From contig NZ_CP192260.1 in assembly GCF_050574275.1 (NCBI RefSeq), positions 2,170,001 through 2,234,000 of the forward strand: DNA of 64,000 nt. Reading direction: 5' to 3'. The DNA is from Virgibacillus_F flavescens. Its GTDB lineage: Bacteria > Bacillota > Bacilli > Bacillales > Amphibacillaceae. The position numbers were made by a program, and so were the translations under genes. The stretch's first letter is position 1; each line of letters opens with the position of its first letter. Shown here piece after piece: positions 1 to 8,382 of this stretch. Under the pieces are notes generated by a model, which saw nothing but the letters and a program-made list of their open reading frames with translations, had not been told where the DNA came from and did no database searches.

Positions 1-188
1 TTGAATAATATAAGAGGATCTAAAGAAGGACGACCGTTTACTTCGCTATAATAAGGTTTTACTTTATCTACGATAAAACTAAAATCAATATACTTGTCAA
101 TTTTCCGAAGGAGATGGTTTTGTGGTACAAGCTCTTCAATGGAAACAAATTCTACTTCACTTTGAGTACTATTTCGAGTATGAAACAC
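1..188 (-). CDS. IS1182-family transposase, N-terminal part (runs off window)
   Basis: The minus strand encodes the first 62 residues of a transposase beginning MFHTRNSTQSEVEF and containing VPQNHLLRKI and YSEVNGRPSLDP, which is the DUF772-type N-terminus known from IS1182-family (DDE) transposases. A GTG at 188 is chosen because AGGCGGTG lies about six bases upstream; a second in-frame GTG lies three codons earlier but overlaps that site. An extended -10 box (TG-T-TATAAT) lies at 218-226 on the same strand. The catalytic domain is outside the window, so it cannot be seen whether the element is intact. The insertion lies beside yqzM, where comEC is found in Bacillus subtilis. Confidence 0.85.
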   Translation of the reverse strand, partial: MFHTRNSTQSEVEFVSIEELVPQNHLLRKIDKYIDFSFIVDKVKPYYSEVNGRPSLDPLILF

Positions 189-296
189 ATTGATCACCGC
201 CTATTTAAGTTACTTATATTATAACAAATTAACGCGGTAAAGGGATAAAGTGAATCAAAAAAAATAGACTGCCGAGAGAGTTTCTCGACAGCCTGA

Positions 297-317
297 GAGA
301 CTGGATAGTCTCTTTTT
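297..317 (+). terminator. Stem-loop with U-tract at IS edge
   Basis: GAGACT and AGTCTC form a perfect six-base stem with a GGAT loop followed by five T. It is oriented against the transposase gene and could block read-through coming from inside the element, or be an insertion-site hairpin. Confidence 0.5.
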
Positions 318-417
318 AACAATAAAGGAAAGTATGATTTTCGGTGTATTCCAATCCTACGTTAGAACTTTGCCTTACTAGGCGCTTATGCTCTTCTATC
401 ATGTATGTAGCTTATAG

Positions 418-552
418 TTACTGACTTAAAAATTTAACTAACACACCAATAAAGAAAATTACAGTAAAGAATACAAATGAGTAGACAAAGCCTAAGCCGG
501 AATCGACTACATCATTATTTTTTGATTGTACATTCTTTTCAAATTCGTTCAC
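418..552 (-). CDS. yqzM: YqzM family small membrane protein
   Basis: This 44-residue protein starts VNEFEKNVQSKNND and ends in one hydrophobic helix (about residues 18-40), matching the YqzM family of Bacillus, a one-pass membrane protein of unknown function. The GTG at 552 is chosen over longer in-frame starts because GGAGGG lies just upstream and family similarity begins there. As in B. subtilis it is divergent from holA, which supports the assignment. Nothing visible indicates its activity. Confidence 0.85.
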   Translation of the reverse strand: MNEFEKNVQSKNNDVVDSGLGFVYSFVFFTVIFFIGVLVKFLSQ

Positions 553-825
553 AACTATCCCTCCTATATCATCTTTAGTATAAGATAAATGCCAGAAAAA
601 ATCCATAAAATTCTTTGCTCCATTTTTAGTAAGAGTTAACATCTATACTTTCAACAATAATGGTTAATCTAAAATTAATCAAATATCGTTTTAACGAATG
701 GTTTCCTGGGGCTATTTGGTAAACGTTTATATAAAGGAGGGGATCGCTTGATTCCCTCTAAAAACTCTTGCTATTATGTTCTATTCACTTTACGATTGAT
801 AATATACATAATTGGAGTGAATGAA

Positions 826-1851
826 ATGTCCTACCTCGACACCGCAAAAAAAATAAAAAAGAATCAATTAGCCCCGATTTATTTGTTATATGGAACAGAA
901 GCTTTTTTCATTCAGGATATTAAAAAACAAATTACGAAAGCTCTTTTACCTGGTACAGATATCGAAAACCTATCTACTTTTGACCTGGATGAAACCCCTA
1001 TTCAGGAAGTGATTTCAGATGTAGAAACCTATCCGCTATTTGGAGAAAGAAAATTAATCATTGCACATAACCCTTCATTCTTAAAAGCGAAGCCGACCAA
1101 AATACCATTCGAGCATGATTTAGACCGGCTTCAAATGTACTTGGAAAATCCAGTAGATTATTCCACGATCATATTTGTAGCGGAATATGAAAAGATCGAC
1201 GAACGTAAAAAAGTATCAAAAGCAATGAAAAAAAATGCAACCGTAGTGAAATGTGACCCCATTAAAGAATACGAACTATCTAAATGGATTAAGACAATTG
1301 CTGATGACTATCACATTACAATTGCGCCGGACGCATTTAATGTCATAGAAGCAGAACTGGATGCCAATCTTCACCTCTTGAAGAACGAACTATTAAAATT
1401 TGCTTTATATGTAGGAGAGGGAGGAACCGTGTCCAAAGAAGATGCGGAAATGCTTATTTCTCATACATTAAACAATTCATCATTACGGCTAGTAGATGCG
1501 GTCATTGACCGAGATATTCGTAAAGCTTTTATGATTTACAGGGACCTATTGAAGATGAAAGAAGAGCCAATAGCTATGCTTGCACTTTTAGCATATCAAT
1601 TTCGAACATTGTTACGTGTAAAATTGCTCAAGCAAAAAGGGTATAGTCAAGCCCAGATGCAAAAACAGCTTGGTATTCATCCATTCGTTGTAAAAATAGC
1701 ATTAACAAGGGAAAGTAAATTTACTATAGAGCAACTATCTATATTTATTGATAAATTAACTAATACTGATGCTGCAATGAAGCAGGGGAAGATGGATAAG
1801 GAACTCGCGTTTGATTTATTGTTATATGATCTGACAAATACTATAAAATAA
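826..1851 (+). CDS. holA: DNA polymerase III subunit delta
   Basis: The 341-residue product (MSYLDTAKKIKKNQLAPIYLLYG start) matches HolA (YqeN), the clamp-loader delta subunit that opens the beta sliding clamp and loads it on DNA together with the tau/gamma and delta-prime subunits. The N-terminal AAA+-like region (PIYLLYGTEAFF, about residues 17-28) lacks a Walker A motif, as expected for delta, and the C-terminal third is helical. The ATG at 826 has GGAG eight bases upstream and fits the family start. A TTG at 748 with a stronger AAAGGAGG site is in frame but would add 26 hydrophobic residues not expected in the family. Length agrees with the usual 340-350. Confidence 0.93.
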   Translation: MSYLDTAKKIKKNQLAPIYLLYGTEAFFIQDIKKQITKALLPGTDIENLSTFDLDETPIQEVISDVETYPLFGERKLIIAHNPSFLKAKPTKIPFEHDLDRLQMYLENPVDYSTIIFVAEYEKIDERKKVSKAMKKNATVVKCDPIKEYELSKWIKTIADDYHITIAPDAFNVIEAELDANLHLLKNELLKFALYVGEGGTVSKEDAEMLISHTLNNSSLRLVDAVIDRDIRKAFMIYRDLLKMKEEPIAMLALLAYQFRTLLRVKLLKQKGYSQAQMQKQLGIHPFVVKIALTRESKFTIEQLSIFIDKLTNTDAAMKQGKMDKELAFDLLLYDLTNTIK

Positions 1852-1904
1852 TATGACCAACTAAAAAACGATCCTATTAGGGGATCGTTTTGTGTTGGTC
1901 ATAT
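1851..1904. terminator. Bidirectional terminator between holA and rpsT
   Basis: ATATGACCAA and TTGGTCATAT flank an inner stem AACGATCC/GGATCGTT. A-rich and T-rich sides allow termination of the converging holA and rpsT transcripts. Confidence 0.85.
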
Positions 1905-1956
1905 TTATTTGTTTAACAATCTTACGGCAATTACTTGCCGTATACATAATTCAAAA

Positions 1957-2223
1957 TTATGCACTTAGACCGTTAACCATTTTTGATAAGCGTGACTTTT
2001 GGCGATTTCCATTATTTTGATGGATAATCCCTTTTTGTACAGCTTTGTCAATTTTTTTATTAGCTTGTTGTAGAGCAGACTTTGCGTTATCTGAGTCTTT
2101 TTCTCCAACTAATTTTTCAACACGCTTAACTTGTGAACGCATCTCAGTTTTATAAGACTGATTTAAGTCATGTTTTTTCTCATTAACGCCTACACGTTTG
2201 ATTGCAGATTTAATATTAGCCAT
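1957..2223 (-). CDS. rpsT: 30S ribosomal protein S20
   Basis: The 88-residue, very basic protein (MANIKSAIKRVGVNEKKHDLNQ) is S20, which binds 16S rRNA early in small-subunit assembly. Length equals that of the B. subtilis protein. The ATG at 2223 has AGGAGGTG seven bases upstream; longer in-frame starts are rejected because they precede this site. It is transcribed alone against its neighbours, as in Bacillus, from the promoter at 2273-2301, and ends at the shared terminator with holA. Confidence 0.97.
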   Translation of the reverse strand: MANIKSAIKRVGVNEKKHDLNQSYKTEMRSQVKRVEKLVGEKDSDNAKSALQQANKKIDKAVQKGIIHQNNGNRQKSRLSKMVNGLSA

Positions 2224-2272
2224 TATTTCACCTCCTAAAAAACAACGATTCATATCTTTACGAACCACTGAT

Positions 2273-2301
2273 ATTTTATCAGAGCGCGGCATGCTTTTCA
2301 A
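2273..2301 (-). promoter_or_regulatory. Vegetative promoter of rpsT
   Basis: On the minus strand TTGAAA (2296-2301) and TAAAAT (2273-2278) are separated by 17 bases, close to the SigA consensus, about 50 bases before the rpsT start. Confidence 0.8.
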
Positions 2302-2401
2302 TAGATTTATTATCTAATGCACCAAATTGTATGATTTACCACTTAAATGTGAAGTCTATATATAAGAATAGGATACAACTTATTTAGGAGGATTAACATA
2401 A

Positions 2402-3499
2402 ATGAAAAATTCAAATGAACCCTATCAGGTGCGGACAGATTTGGCTGTAGAAGCAAAAGAAATGTATGTTGAACAGGAAGGTGCTGACACAAATCAACAG
2501 CAAGGTATTGCTATAACAGAGCGTACGGAAAATGAAATTAAAATTTCATATGTGGAAGTAGATGAAACTGGTGCAAAGATTATTGATAAGAAACCAGGGA
2601 CATATGTGACAATTTATGCTGATGGTGTGAAGAGGCAAGATACCGAAAGACAGGAAAATGCAGCAATTATACTGGCGAAAGAATTAGAACAATTGCTTGA
2701 GAAAAACCAAGTATCCTCAGAAGCCAAGTGTTTAATAGTAGGGCTTGGAAATTGGAACGTTACACCAGATGCACTTGGACCGATGACGGTTGAAAAAATC
2801 ATGGTTACAAGCCACTTATTTGCGCTTGATCATCAAGCTGTTTCAGACGGTTATCGTTCAGTAGCGGCTGTTACACCAGGAGTTATGGGAGTCACAGGAA
2901 TGGAAACAAGTGATATTATCTTTGGTATTGTTGAGAAATTCAAACCTGAATTTGTAATTGCAATAGACGCGCTTGCTTCCCGATCAATAGAGCGGGTAAA
3001 TGAAACCATTCAACTCTCCGATGCAGGTATAAATCCAGGTTCTGGTGTGGGTAATAAACGAAAAGAAATAAGTATTGATACTCTAGGGATTCCTGTATTT
3101 GCAATCGGTGTACCAACTGTAGTAGACGCTGCGACGATAACGAGCGATACGATTGATTTCTTATTAAAACACTTCGGCAGGGAGTGGCGGGAAAAGGATA
3201 AACCTTCAAAGTCACTAGTACCAGCAAGTATGACATTTGGTGAAAAAAGTTTTACGGAGAAGGATTTACCCAATGAAGAAAAAAGAAATACCTTCCTAGG
3301 AATAGTCGGCAATCTATCAGAAGCCGAAAAACGTTCATTGATTAGAGAAGTTTTGACGCCGATTGGCCATAATTTAATGGTAACCCCGAAAGAAGTGGAT
3401 GGATTTATGAAAGATATGGCTCATGTTGTAGCTACAGGAATTAACGCTGCGCTGCATGAACGGATCGATGTTACAAACTTCTCATCCTATACAAGATAG
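2402..3499 (+). CDS. gpr: Germination protease GPR (spore endopeptidase)
   Basis: The 365-residue protein is GPR (peptidase family A25), which degrades small acid-soluble DNA-binding proteins when spores germinate. It is made in the forespore as a zymogen; RTDLAVEAKE at residues 11-20 matches the self-cleavage site of characterised GPRs, implying a propeptide of about 13 residues. GLGNWNVTPDALGP (115-127) and IAIDALASRS (186-195) hold the conserved aspartates D123 and D189 discussed as catalytic in Bacillus megaterium GPR. The start follows TAGGAGGA. spoIIP follows downstream, the usual Bacillus order. I saw no convincing SigG promoter by eye. Confidence 0.96.
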   Translation: MKNSNEPYQVRTDLAVEAKEMYVEQEGADTNQQQGIAITERTENEIKISYVEVDETGAKIIDKKPGTYVTIYADGVKRQDTERQENAAIILAKELEQLLEKNQVSSEAKCLIVGLGNWNVTPDALGPMTVEKIMVTSHLFALDHQAVSDGYRSVAAVTPGVMGVTGMETSDIIFGIVEKFKPEFVIAIDALASRSIERVNETIQLSDAGINPGSGVGNKRKEISIDTLGIPVFAIGVPTVVDAATITSDTIDFLLKHFGREWREKDKPSKSLVPASMTFGEKSFTEKDLPNEEKRNTFLGIVGNLSEAEKRSLIREVLTPIGHNLMVTPKEVDGFMKDMAHVVATGINAALHERIDVTNFSSYTR

Positions 3500-3535
3500 A
3501 AAGTACTAATAGAGAAATGAAAGATTATGTTCTAG

Positions 3536-3585
3536 TTTCTGAAGACAAGTCATAGAGTTACTATATATGTCACTGTCTTCAGAAA
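3536..3585 (+). promoter_or_regulatory. Perfect 12-bp stem-loop before spoIIP
   Basis: TTTCTGAAGACA (3536-3547) and TGTCTTCAGAAA (3574-3585) are exact inverted complements with a 26-base loop. The right arm abuts the spoIIP ribosome binding site (AAAGGATGG), and there is no U-tract. It may end gpr transcription poorly or limit spoIIP translation. Confidence 0.7.
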
Positions 3586-3595
3586 GGATGGAACA

Positions 3596-4783
3596 ATGAA
3601 CTTAAAAAATAAATCCAATCCAATGTCAAAACGTTTATTGCTTCCCTTTTATAAAAAAGGTGGATTGTATATTTTATCTGTAGTTTTGTTATTTGTTTCG
3701 ATCGGTGTTTTAACTACAATTGCGCCAGCATACCGCTTTTCATCTGAAACACTTTCTGAGTGGACAAGTAAAGTTGAAAGTACGACATTCTTATACTTAC
3801 TAGGGATGGAAAATAGAGCATTTCAAGATGCATTTCCAAATGGAAACTCGCTACCCAAATTATCAACTACATTATTTCAATTAACAACTAGTGTAAAGCC
3901 TTACGATGTTAGAAGTTTATTGGGGCGCGAGTTGCCAGGTTTCTCCATTTTTGATAGTCAAATTATTATTGCGGGTAATGGAACAAACTACACCAACCTC
4001 CCAGTTGAATCCTCACCACCGCTAAATGAAATATTAAAAGATAGAGAAGCAGAAGTTAATGACCCCACTGAAACAGAAAAAGAAACTACTGAGGAAAATA
4101 CAGAAGTACCAGAAAAATTAGAGGAAAATGTAGTTTTTATATATAACACACATAACACAGAATCGTTTTTACCACACTTACCAGAAGAAGAGAACCCGGA
4201 TTTAGCGCATCATGGCACGGTGAATATTTCGAAGGTGAGCGATAGACTGGCGGAAACGCTTGAGAATAATGGAGTAGGGGCAATTGTTGACCATACTAAT
4301 ATTGCAAATATATTGAATCAAAAAGGAATGGAATATTATCAGTCTTATAAAGCCTCTAGAGATGTTGTAAAAGAGGCGTTTGCCCAACATAAGGAAATCA
4401 AGTATGCGTTCGATATTCATCGAGACAGTATCGCTAGAGAAAAAACGACTACTACCATTAATGGAAAATCATATGCACAAATCATGATGGTAATTGGGGC
4501 AGAATACGCAAGCTACGAAAAAAATTTAGCGTTAGCTACCAAATTACACTACCTAATAGAAGAGAAATATCCTGGATTAAGTAGAGGAGTTATCAAGAAA
4601 AAAGGTGCAGCAACTAACGGAGTTTTCAACCAGGATTTATCAGAGAATGCTTTGTTATTTGAAATAGGTGGTGTTGGCAATAATCTTGATGAATTATACC
4701 GATCAGCCGATGCTTTAGCAGAAGTGTTCAGTGATTATTACTTTGATGCAGAAAAAGTTTCGAAAGACGCAGAGGAGGAGTAG
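3596..4783 (+). CDS. spoIIP: Stage II sporulation protein P (engulfment peptidoglycan hydrolase)
   Basis: The 395-residue protein is SpoIIP, a mother-cell membrane-anchored amidase and endopeptidase that works with SpoIID and SpoIIM to thin septal peptidoglycan during engulfment. It has one N-terminal membrane helix (about residues 27-47), an acidic linker rich in E and T (about 150-178), and the catalytic domain opening with IYNTHNTESFLPH at 182, whose histidine and glutamate belong to the zinc site of this family. A second conserved stretch, FDIHRDS, follows near residue 271. Gene order gpr-spoIIP-yqxA-lepA is that of B. subtilis. The 12-bp hairpin just before the start is unusual. Confidence 0.95.
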   Translation: MNLKNKSNPMSKRLLLPFYKKGGLYILSVVLLFVSIGVLTTIAPAYRFSSETLSEWTSKVESTTFLYLLGMENRAFQDAFPNGNSLPKLSTTLFQLTTSVKPYDVRSLLGRELPGFSIFDSQIIIAGNGTNYTNLPVESSPPLNEILKDREAEVNDPTETEKETTEENTEVPEKLEENVVFIYNTHNTESFLPHLPEEENPDLAHHGTVNISKVSDRLAETLENNGVGAIVDHTNIANILNQKGMEYYQSYKASRDVVKEAFAQHKEIKYAFDIHRDSIAREKTTTTINGKSYAQIMMVIGAEYASYEKNLALATKLHYLIEEKYPGLSRGVIKKKGAATNGVFNQDLSENALLFEIGGVGNNLDELYRSADALAEVFSDYYFDAEKVSKDAEEE

Positions 4784-4785
4784 TT

Positions 4786-5067
4786 ATGAAGTCTATTATC
4801 GTTTTGTTACTGTTACTCCTGTTTTTTGTCTCAGGAATGCTTTTTGGAGTAGAACGCGAACGGACTGACGTGCCCTTGCCTGAAGGTGAAATAATCAACG
4901 AAGACTATGCTGTGGAGCAAGTAGCAGTTACACCTGTTAATACTGAATATCAGGAAGCACCAGCACACTTCACCCAAAAAATGGCATCATTCATCGAAGG
5001 TATTGTGAAGGTCTTTTATGAAATTGTTGTCCAATTGCTTTATCAAATCGTCCAGTTATTTTACTAA
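4786..5067 (+). CDS. yqxA: YqxA family protein (DUF3679)
   Basis: This 93-residue protein has an N-terminal membrane helix (about residues 2-20), a short acidic outer region, and an amphipathic, aromatic C-terminus (FIEGIVKVFYEIVVQLL). It corresponds in place and kind to YqxA of Bacillus, a protein of unknown function between spoIIP and lepA. It begins two bases after the spoIIP stop with GAGGAG inside the spoIIP end, so the two are likely cotranscribed and probably expressed in sporulation. The strong terminator at 5082-5135 ends the unit. Confidence 0.8.
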   Translation: MKSIIVLLLLLLFFVSGMLFGVERERTDVPLPEGEIINEDYAVEQVAVTPVNTEYQEAPAHFTQKMASFIEGIVKVFYEIVVQLLYQIVQLFY

Positions 5068-5081
5068 CGATTAATACCTGG

Positions 5082-5135
5082 TCCGTCTCCCTTTTGGAAT
5101 TTCTGAAACATTAAAAGGGGGGCGGATTTATTTAT
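5082..5135 (+). terminator. Terminator after yqxA
   Basis: TCCGTCTCCCTTTT pairs with AAAAGGGGGGCGGA (5113-5126) with a few wobble pairs and is followed by a T-rich run. Confidence 0.8.
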
Positions 5136-5138
5136 TGA

Positions 5139-5167
5139 TTGAATGTATACCGCACAGTTGCTATAAT
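5139..5167 (+). promoter_or_regulatory. Vegetative promoter of lepA
   Basis: TTGAAT (5139-5144) and a perfect TATAAT (5162-5167) are spaced by 17 bases, 74 bases before the lepA start. Confidence 0.82.
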
Positions 5168-5240
5168 CAATCCTAGTAAACGACGTTAAAATTAACACTT
5201 TATTTATGAGTGGCAAAAAATGTAGGAGTGAACATCACTA

Positions 5241-7049
5241 ATGGTGAAAAAACAACGAAACGTTCGTAATTTTTCGATCATCGCACATATAGACCATGGT
5301 AAATCAACACTTGCAGATCGAATATTGGAAAATACAAAAGCGATTACTCAACGGGAAATGAAGGCACAATTTCTTGATGCTATGGATTTAGAAAGAGAAC
5401 GAGGCATCACAATTAAATTAAATGCAGTTCAATTAAGCTATACAAGTAAAGCTGATGAAGAGTTTATTTTTCATTTAATTGATACTCCAGGGCACGTGGA
5501 TTTTACATATGAGGTTTCCCGGAGTTTAGCAGCATGTGAAGGGGCAATTCTGGTAGTTGATGCAGCACAGGGAATTGAAGCCCAGACACTTGCTAACGTA
5601 TATTTAGCATTAGATAACGAATTGGAAATAATACCGGTTATTAATAAGATTGACTTACCTAACGCTGATACTGATCGGGTTACACAGGAGTTAGTAGATG
5701 TAATTGGTGTCAATGCAGAGGATGTAATATTAGCGTCTGCAAAAGATGGAATTGGGATTGACGAGATTCTTGAACGAATTGTAACAGCGATTCCTGCGCC
5801 TGCAGGAAGTGTAGACAATCCATTGCAAGCACTTATATTTGATTCGCTTTATGATGCTTATCGCGGGGTTGTTGCCTACGTTTGTGTAAAGGAAGGTTCA
5901 ATTAAACTCGGCGATAAAATCAGAATGATGGCTACTGGCAAGGAATTTGAAGTTAACGAAGTTGGAGTCTTTTCCCCGAAGCCGCTGAAAAAAGACGAAT
6001 TAACGGTAGGCGATGTTGGGTACTTGACTGCTTCTATCAAAAACGTTGGAGATACCCGTGTTGGAGATACAGTTACACATGCAAATAATCGTGCAGAAAA
6101 AGCGTTGCCTGGATACCGTAAATTAAATCCTATGGTCTTCTGTGGTTTATTCCCAATAGATTCGAATCAGTACAATGATCTTCGCGAAGCTTTAGAACGA
6201 TTAGAATTAAACGATTCTTCGCTTCAATATGATGCAGAGACATCCCAGGCTTTAGGATTTGGTTTCCGCTGTGGATTTTTAGGGCTGTTGCACATGGAAA
6301 TCATCCAGGAAAGAATTGAAAGAGAATTCAATATAGGACTGATTACTACTGCACCAAGTGTAATTTATCAAGTGGAGAAGGCAGATGGCGAAAAGATTCA
6401 AATAGACAACCCGTCAGAATTGCCTGATCAGCAATCCATTACTGAAATACGTGAACCATTTGTAAAAGCTACCATCATGGTACCAAACGATTATGTCGGT
6501 ACTGTAATGGAACTCTCACAAAAGAAGCGTGGTCAATTCGTAGACATGGAATATATGGACGATATCCGAGTTAACGTGGTTTATCATATTCCGTTATCCG
6601 AAATAGTATATGATTTCTTTGACCAATTAAAATCACAAACCAAGGGATACGCGTCATTTGATTATGAATTAATTGGATACCGCACATCCAGTCTGGTTAA
6701 GATGGACATTTTGTTAAATAATGAATCGATTGATGCCCTGTCTATTATTGTGCATAGGGATTTCGCTTATGAGCGTGGAAAGCAAATTGTAGAGACACTA
6801 AAAGAATTGATACCACGTCAACAATTTGAAGTACCGGTACAGGCTGCAATAGGGAATAAAATTGTAGCTAGATCGACCATTAAAGCGATGCGTAAAAACG
6901 TTCTTTCTAAATGTTATGGTGGAGATATTTCCCGTAAACGTAAATTGCTTGAGAAGCAAAAAGAAGGTAAAAAGCGTATGAAAATGGTAGGTTCAGTAGA
7001 AGTACCACAAGAAGCGTTTATGGCTGTATTAAAAATCAATGATGATTGA
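5241..7049 (+). CDS. lepA: Elongation factor 4 (LepA), ribosomal back-translocase
   Basis: The 602-residue GTPase is EF4/LepA, which binds ribosomes and is linked to back-translocation and to 30S biogenesis. The G-domain motifs are visible: G1 AHIDHGKST at 15-23, G3 DTPGHVD at about 80-86 and G4 NKID at about 134-137. EF-G-like domains and the LepA-specific basic C-terminus (SRKRKLLEKQKEGKKRMK) follow. Length is typical. A terminator separates it from hemW, so although the two genes are adjacent in many Firmicutes the hemW transcript here may depend on read-through or its own promoter. Confidence 0.97.
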   Translation: MVKKQRNVRNFSIIAHIDHGKSTLADRILENTKAITQREMKAQFLDAMDLERERGITIKLNAVQLSYTSKADEEFIFHLIDTPGHVDFTYEVSRSLAACEGAILVVDAAQGIEAQTLANVYLALDNELEIIPVINKIDLPNADTDRVTQELVDVIGVNAEDVILASAKDGIGIDEILERIVTAIPAPAGSVDNPLQALIFDSLYDAYRGVVAYVCVKEGSIKLGDKIRMMATGKEFEVNEVGVFSPKPLKKDELTVGDVGYLTASIKNVGDTRVGDTVTHANNRAEKALPGYRKLNPMVFCGLFPIDSNQYNDLREALERLELNDSSLQYDAETSQALGFGFRCGFLGLLHMEIIQERIEREFNIGLITTAPSVIYQVEKADGEKIQIDNPSELPDQQSITEIREPFVKATIMVPNDYVGTVMELSQKKRGQFVDMEYMDDIRVNVVYHIPLSEIVYDFFDQLKSQTKGYASFDYELIGYRTSSLVKMDILLNNESIDALSIIVHRDFAYERGKQIVETLKELIPRQQFEVPVQAAIGNKIVARSTIKAMRKNVLSKCYGGDISRKRKLLEKQKEGKKRMKMVGSVEVPQEAFMAVLKINDD

Positions 7050-7069
7050 TGATGAAAATTATGGAGGGT

Positions 7070-7103
7070 AAACTTTTCGAGTAACAGCAGAATCGAAAAG
7101 TTT
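7070..7103 (+). terminator. Terminator after lepA
   Basis: AAACTTTTCGA and TCGAAAAGTTT form a perfect 11-base stem with a 12-base loop, followed by a pyrimidine-rich T tract. Confidence 0.82.
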
Positions 7104-7148
7104 GTCCCTTTTCTTTTTCAAAACCTAACTCTTAAGAGGTGAACGATA

Positions 7149-8306
7149 TTGGTAAAATCCGTTTATATACATATCCCATTTTGTCAGCAAATCTGTCACT
7201 ATTGTGATTTCACAAAATTCTTTTATAATGAAAAACTGGCCGATGACTATATGGAAGCACTTAGCAATGAAATTAAGGTGAATGTAAGTGGGGAGAAGAA
7301 TGATGTGAAAACCATTTTTATTGGTGGCGGCACACCCACTGCGCTTAATTTCAATCAATTAAAAATACTATTTAATGTAATTGACGAAAAGTTTGATGTC
7401 GGCAATTGTGAGGAATACACAATCGAAGCTAATCCAGGTGACTTTGATGAGGATAAGGCAAAGCTATTAAAAAGCTCTGGTGTAAATCGGGTTTCACTCG
7501 GCGTTCAGGCCTTCGACAATCAACTGCTTGAAGATATAGGCAGATTGCATAGAATTCAAGATGTGTATGATACAGTAAATTTATTAAAAAAACATGGTAT
7601 TCATAATATAAGTATTGATTTAATTTACGCGTTGCCAAATCAAACAGTTAACGGTTTTGATAAGTCATTACAGGAAGCTGTGCAATTTGACTTACCACAT
7701 TACTCTACCTATTCTTTGCAGATAGAACCTAAGACTGTATTTTATCAACGGCATAAAAAAGGCAAATTACATCGTCCGCCACAAGAGGATGAAGTGAAAA
7801 TGTATGAAATTTTACGCGATACCATGAGAAAAAATGGAAACGAACAGTATGAAATAAGTAATTTTTCTAAGCCGGGGTTTGAAAGTAAGCATAATTTAAC
7901 ATACTGGAATAATGACTATTATTATGGGTTTGGTGCCGGAGCTCATGGATATCTTCCTGGAAAACGTACAGGCAATATTCGACCACTTCCTGCATATATA
8001 AAAAAGGCGATGGAAGATGGACATCCAACTCTGACTACCGAGGAGATAGGATTAAGAGAAATGGTAGAAGAAGAAATGTTCCTTGGATTACGTAAACGTG
8101 AAGGTGTTAGCAAATTAAAATTTGAAGAAAAATATTCTATACCCATGAAGCGGATCTATCAACAGCCAATAACTAAACTAATTGAGAAAGGCTGGTTGGT
8201 TGAAACGGGTGAATCGATTTCGTTGAGCCCTGAAGGAATCCTGTTTGGGAATGAAGTTTTTGCCCAATTTTTATTAGATGAGGAAAATTTAAGACATCTT
8301 CGTTGA
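7149..8306 (+). CDS. hemW: Heme chaperone HemW (radical SAM)
   Basis: The 385-residue protein carries the radical-SAM cluster motif CX3CX2C at C12, C16 and C19 in HIPFCQQICHYCDF. Coproporphyrinogen dehydrogenase HemN has a further cysteine two residues on; here it is phenylalanine (F21), which marks the HemW class that binds and delivers heme. A glycine-rich SAM-binding stretch (IGGGTPT) and the C-terminal HemN domain follow. Start is TTG at 7149 with AAGAGGTGA upstream. The last codons overlap the -35 box of the hrcA promoter, an arrangement also seen in related genomes where hemW precedes hrcA. Confidence 0.94.
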   Translation: MVKSVYIHIPFCQQICHYCDFTKFFYNEKLADDYMEALSNEIKVNVSGEKNDVKTIFIGGGTPTALNFNQLKILFNVIDEKFDVGNCEEYTIEANPGDFDEDKAKLLKSSGVNRVSLGVQAFDNQLLEDIGRLHRIQDVYDTVNLLKKHGIHNISIDLIYALPNQTVNGFDKSLQEAVQFDLPHYSTYSLQIEPKTVFYQRHKKGKLHRPPQEDEVKMYEILRDTMRKNGNEQYEISNFSKPGFESKHNLTYWNNDYYYGFGAGAHGYLPGKRTGNIRPLPAYIKKAMEDGHPTLTTEEIGLREMVEEEMFLGLRKREGVSKLKFEEKYSIPMKRIYQQPITKLIEKGWLVETGESISLSPEGILFGNEVFAQFLLDEENLRHLR

Positions 8307-8331
8307 CAAAAAAATAAGGATTTGATAATTT
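8303..8331 (+). promoter_or_regulatory. SigA promoter of the hrcA-dnaK operon
   Basis: A perfect TTGACA (8303-8308) overlaps the hemW stop codon; 17 bases later is TAATTT (8326-8331). The CIRCE operator begins 10 bases beyond, at the expected transcription start. Confidence 0.9.
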
Positions 8332-8341
8332 ATTAGTAGAA

Positions 8342-8368
8342 TTAGCACTCGTTACCGTTGAGTGCTAA
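8342..8368 (+). promoter_or_regulatory. CIRCE operator (HrcA binding site)
   Basis: TTAGCACTC and GAGTGCTAA are separated by exactly nine bases, matching the CIRCE consensus without mismatch. It sits between the promoter and the hrcA ribosome binding site, so HrcA should repress the operon and heat stress should relieve it. Confidence 0.98.
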
Positions 8369-8382
8369 CAGAGGTGATCATC

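Larger units (their letters stand above)
1..317 (-). mobile_element. Insertion sequence end, IS1182 type (outer boundary uncertain)
   Basis: The transposase 5' end is followed outward by an imperfect stem-loop at 269-291 (CTGCCGAGA against TCTCGACAG) and a perfect six-base stem with a U-run at 297-317. I could not identify the terminal inverted repeat because the other end is outside the window, so the limit given is only the last structured base. Confidence 0.45.

Noticed and set aside
418..642. Longer version of yqzM starting at 642
   Set aside because: The family begins at the GTG at 552, which has a GGAGGG site.
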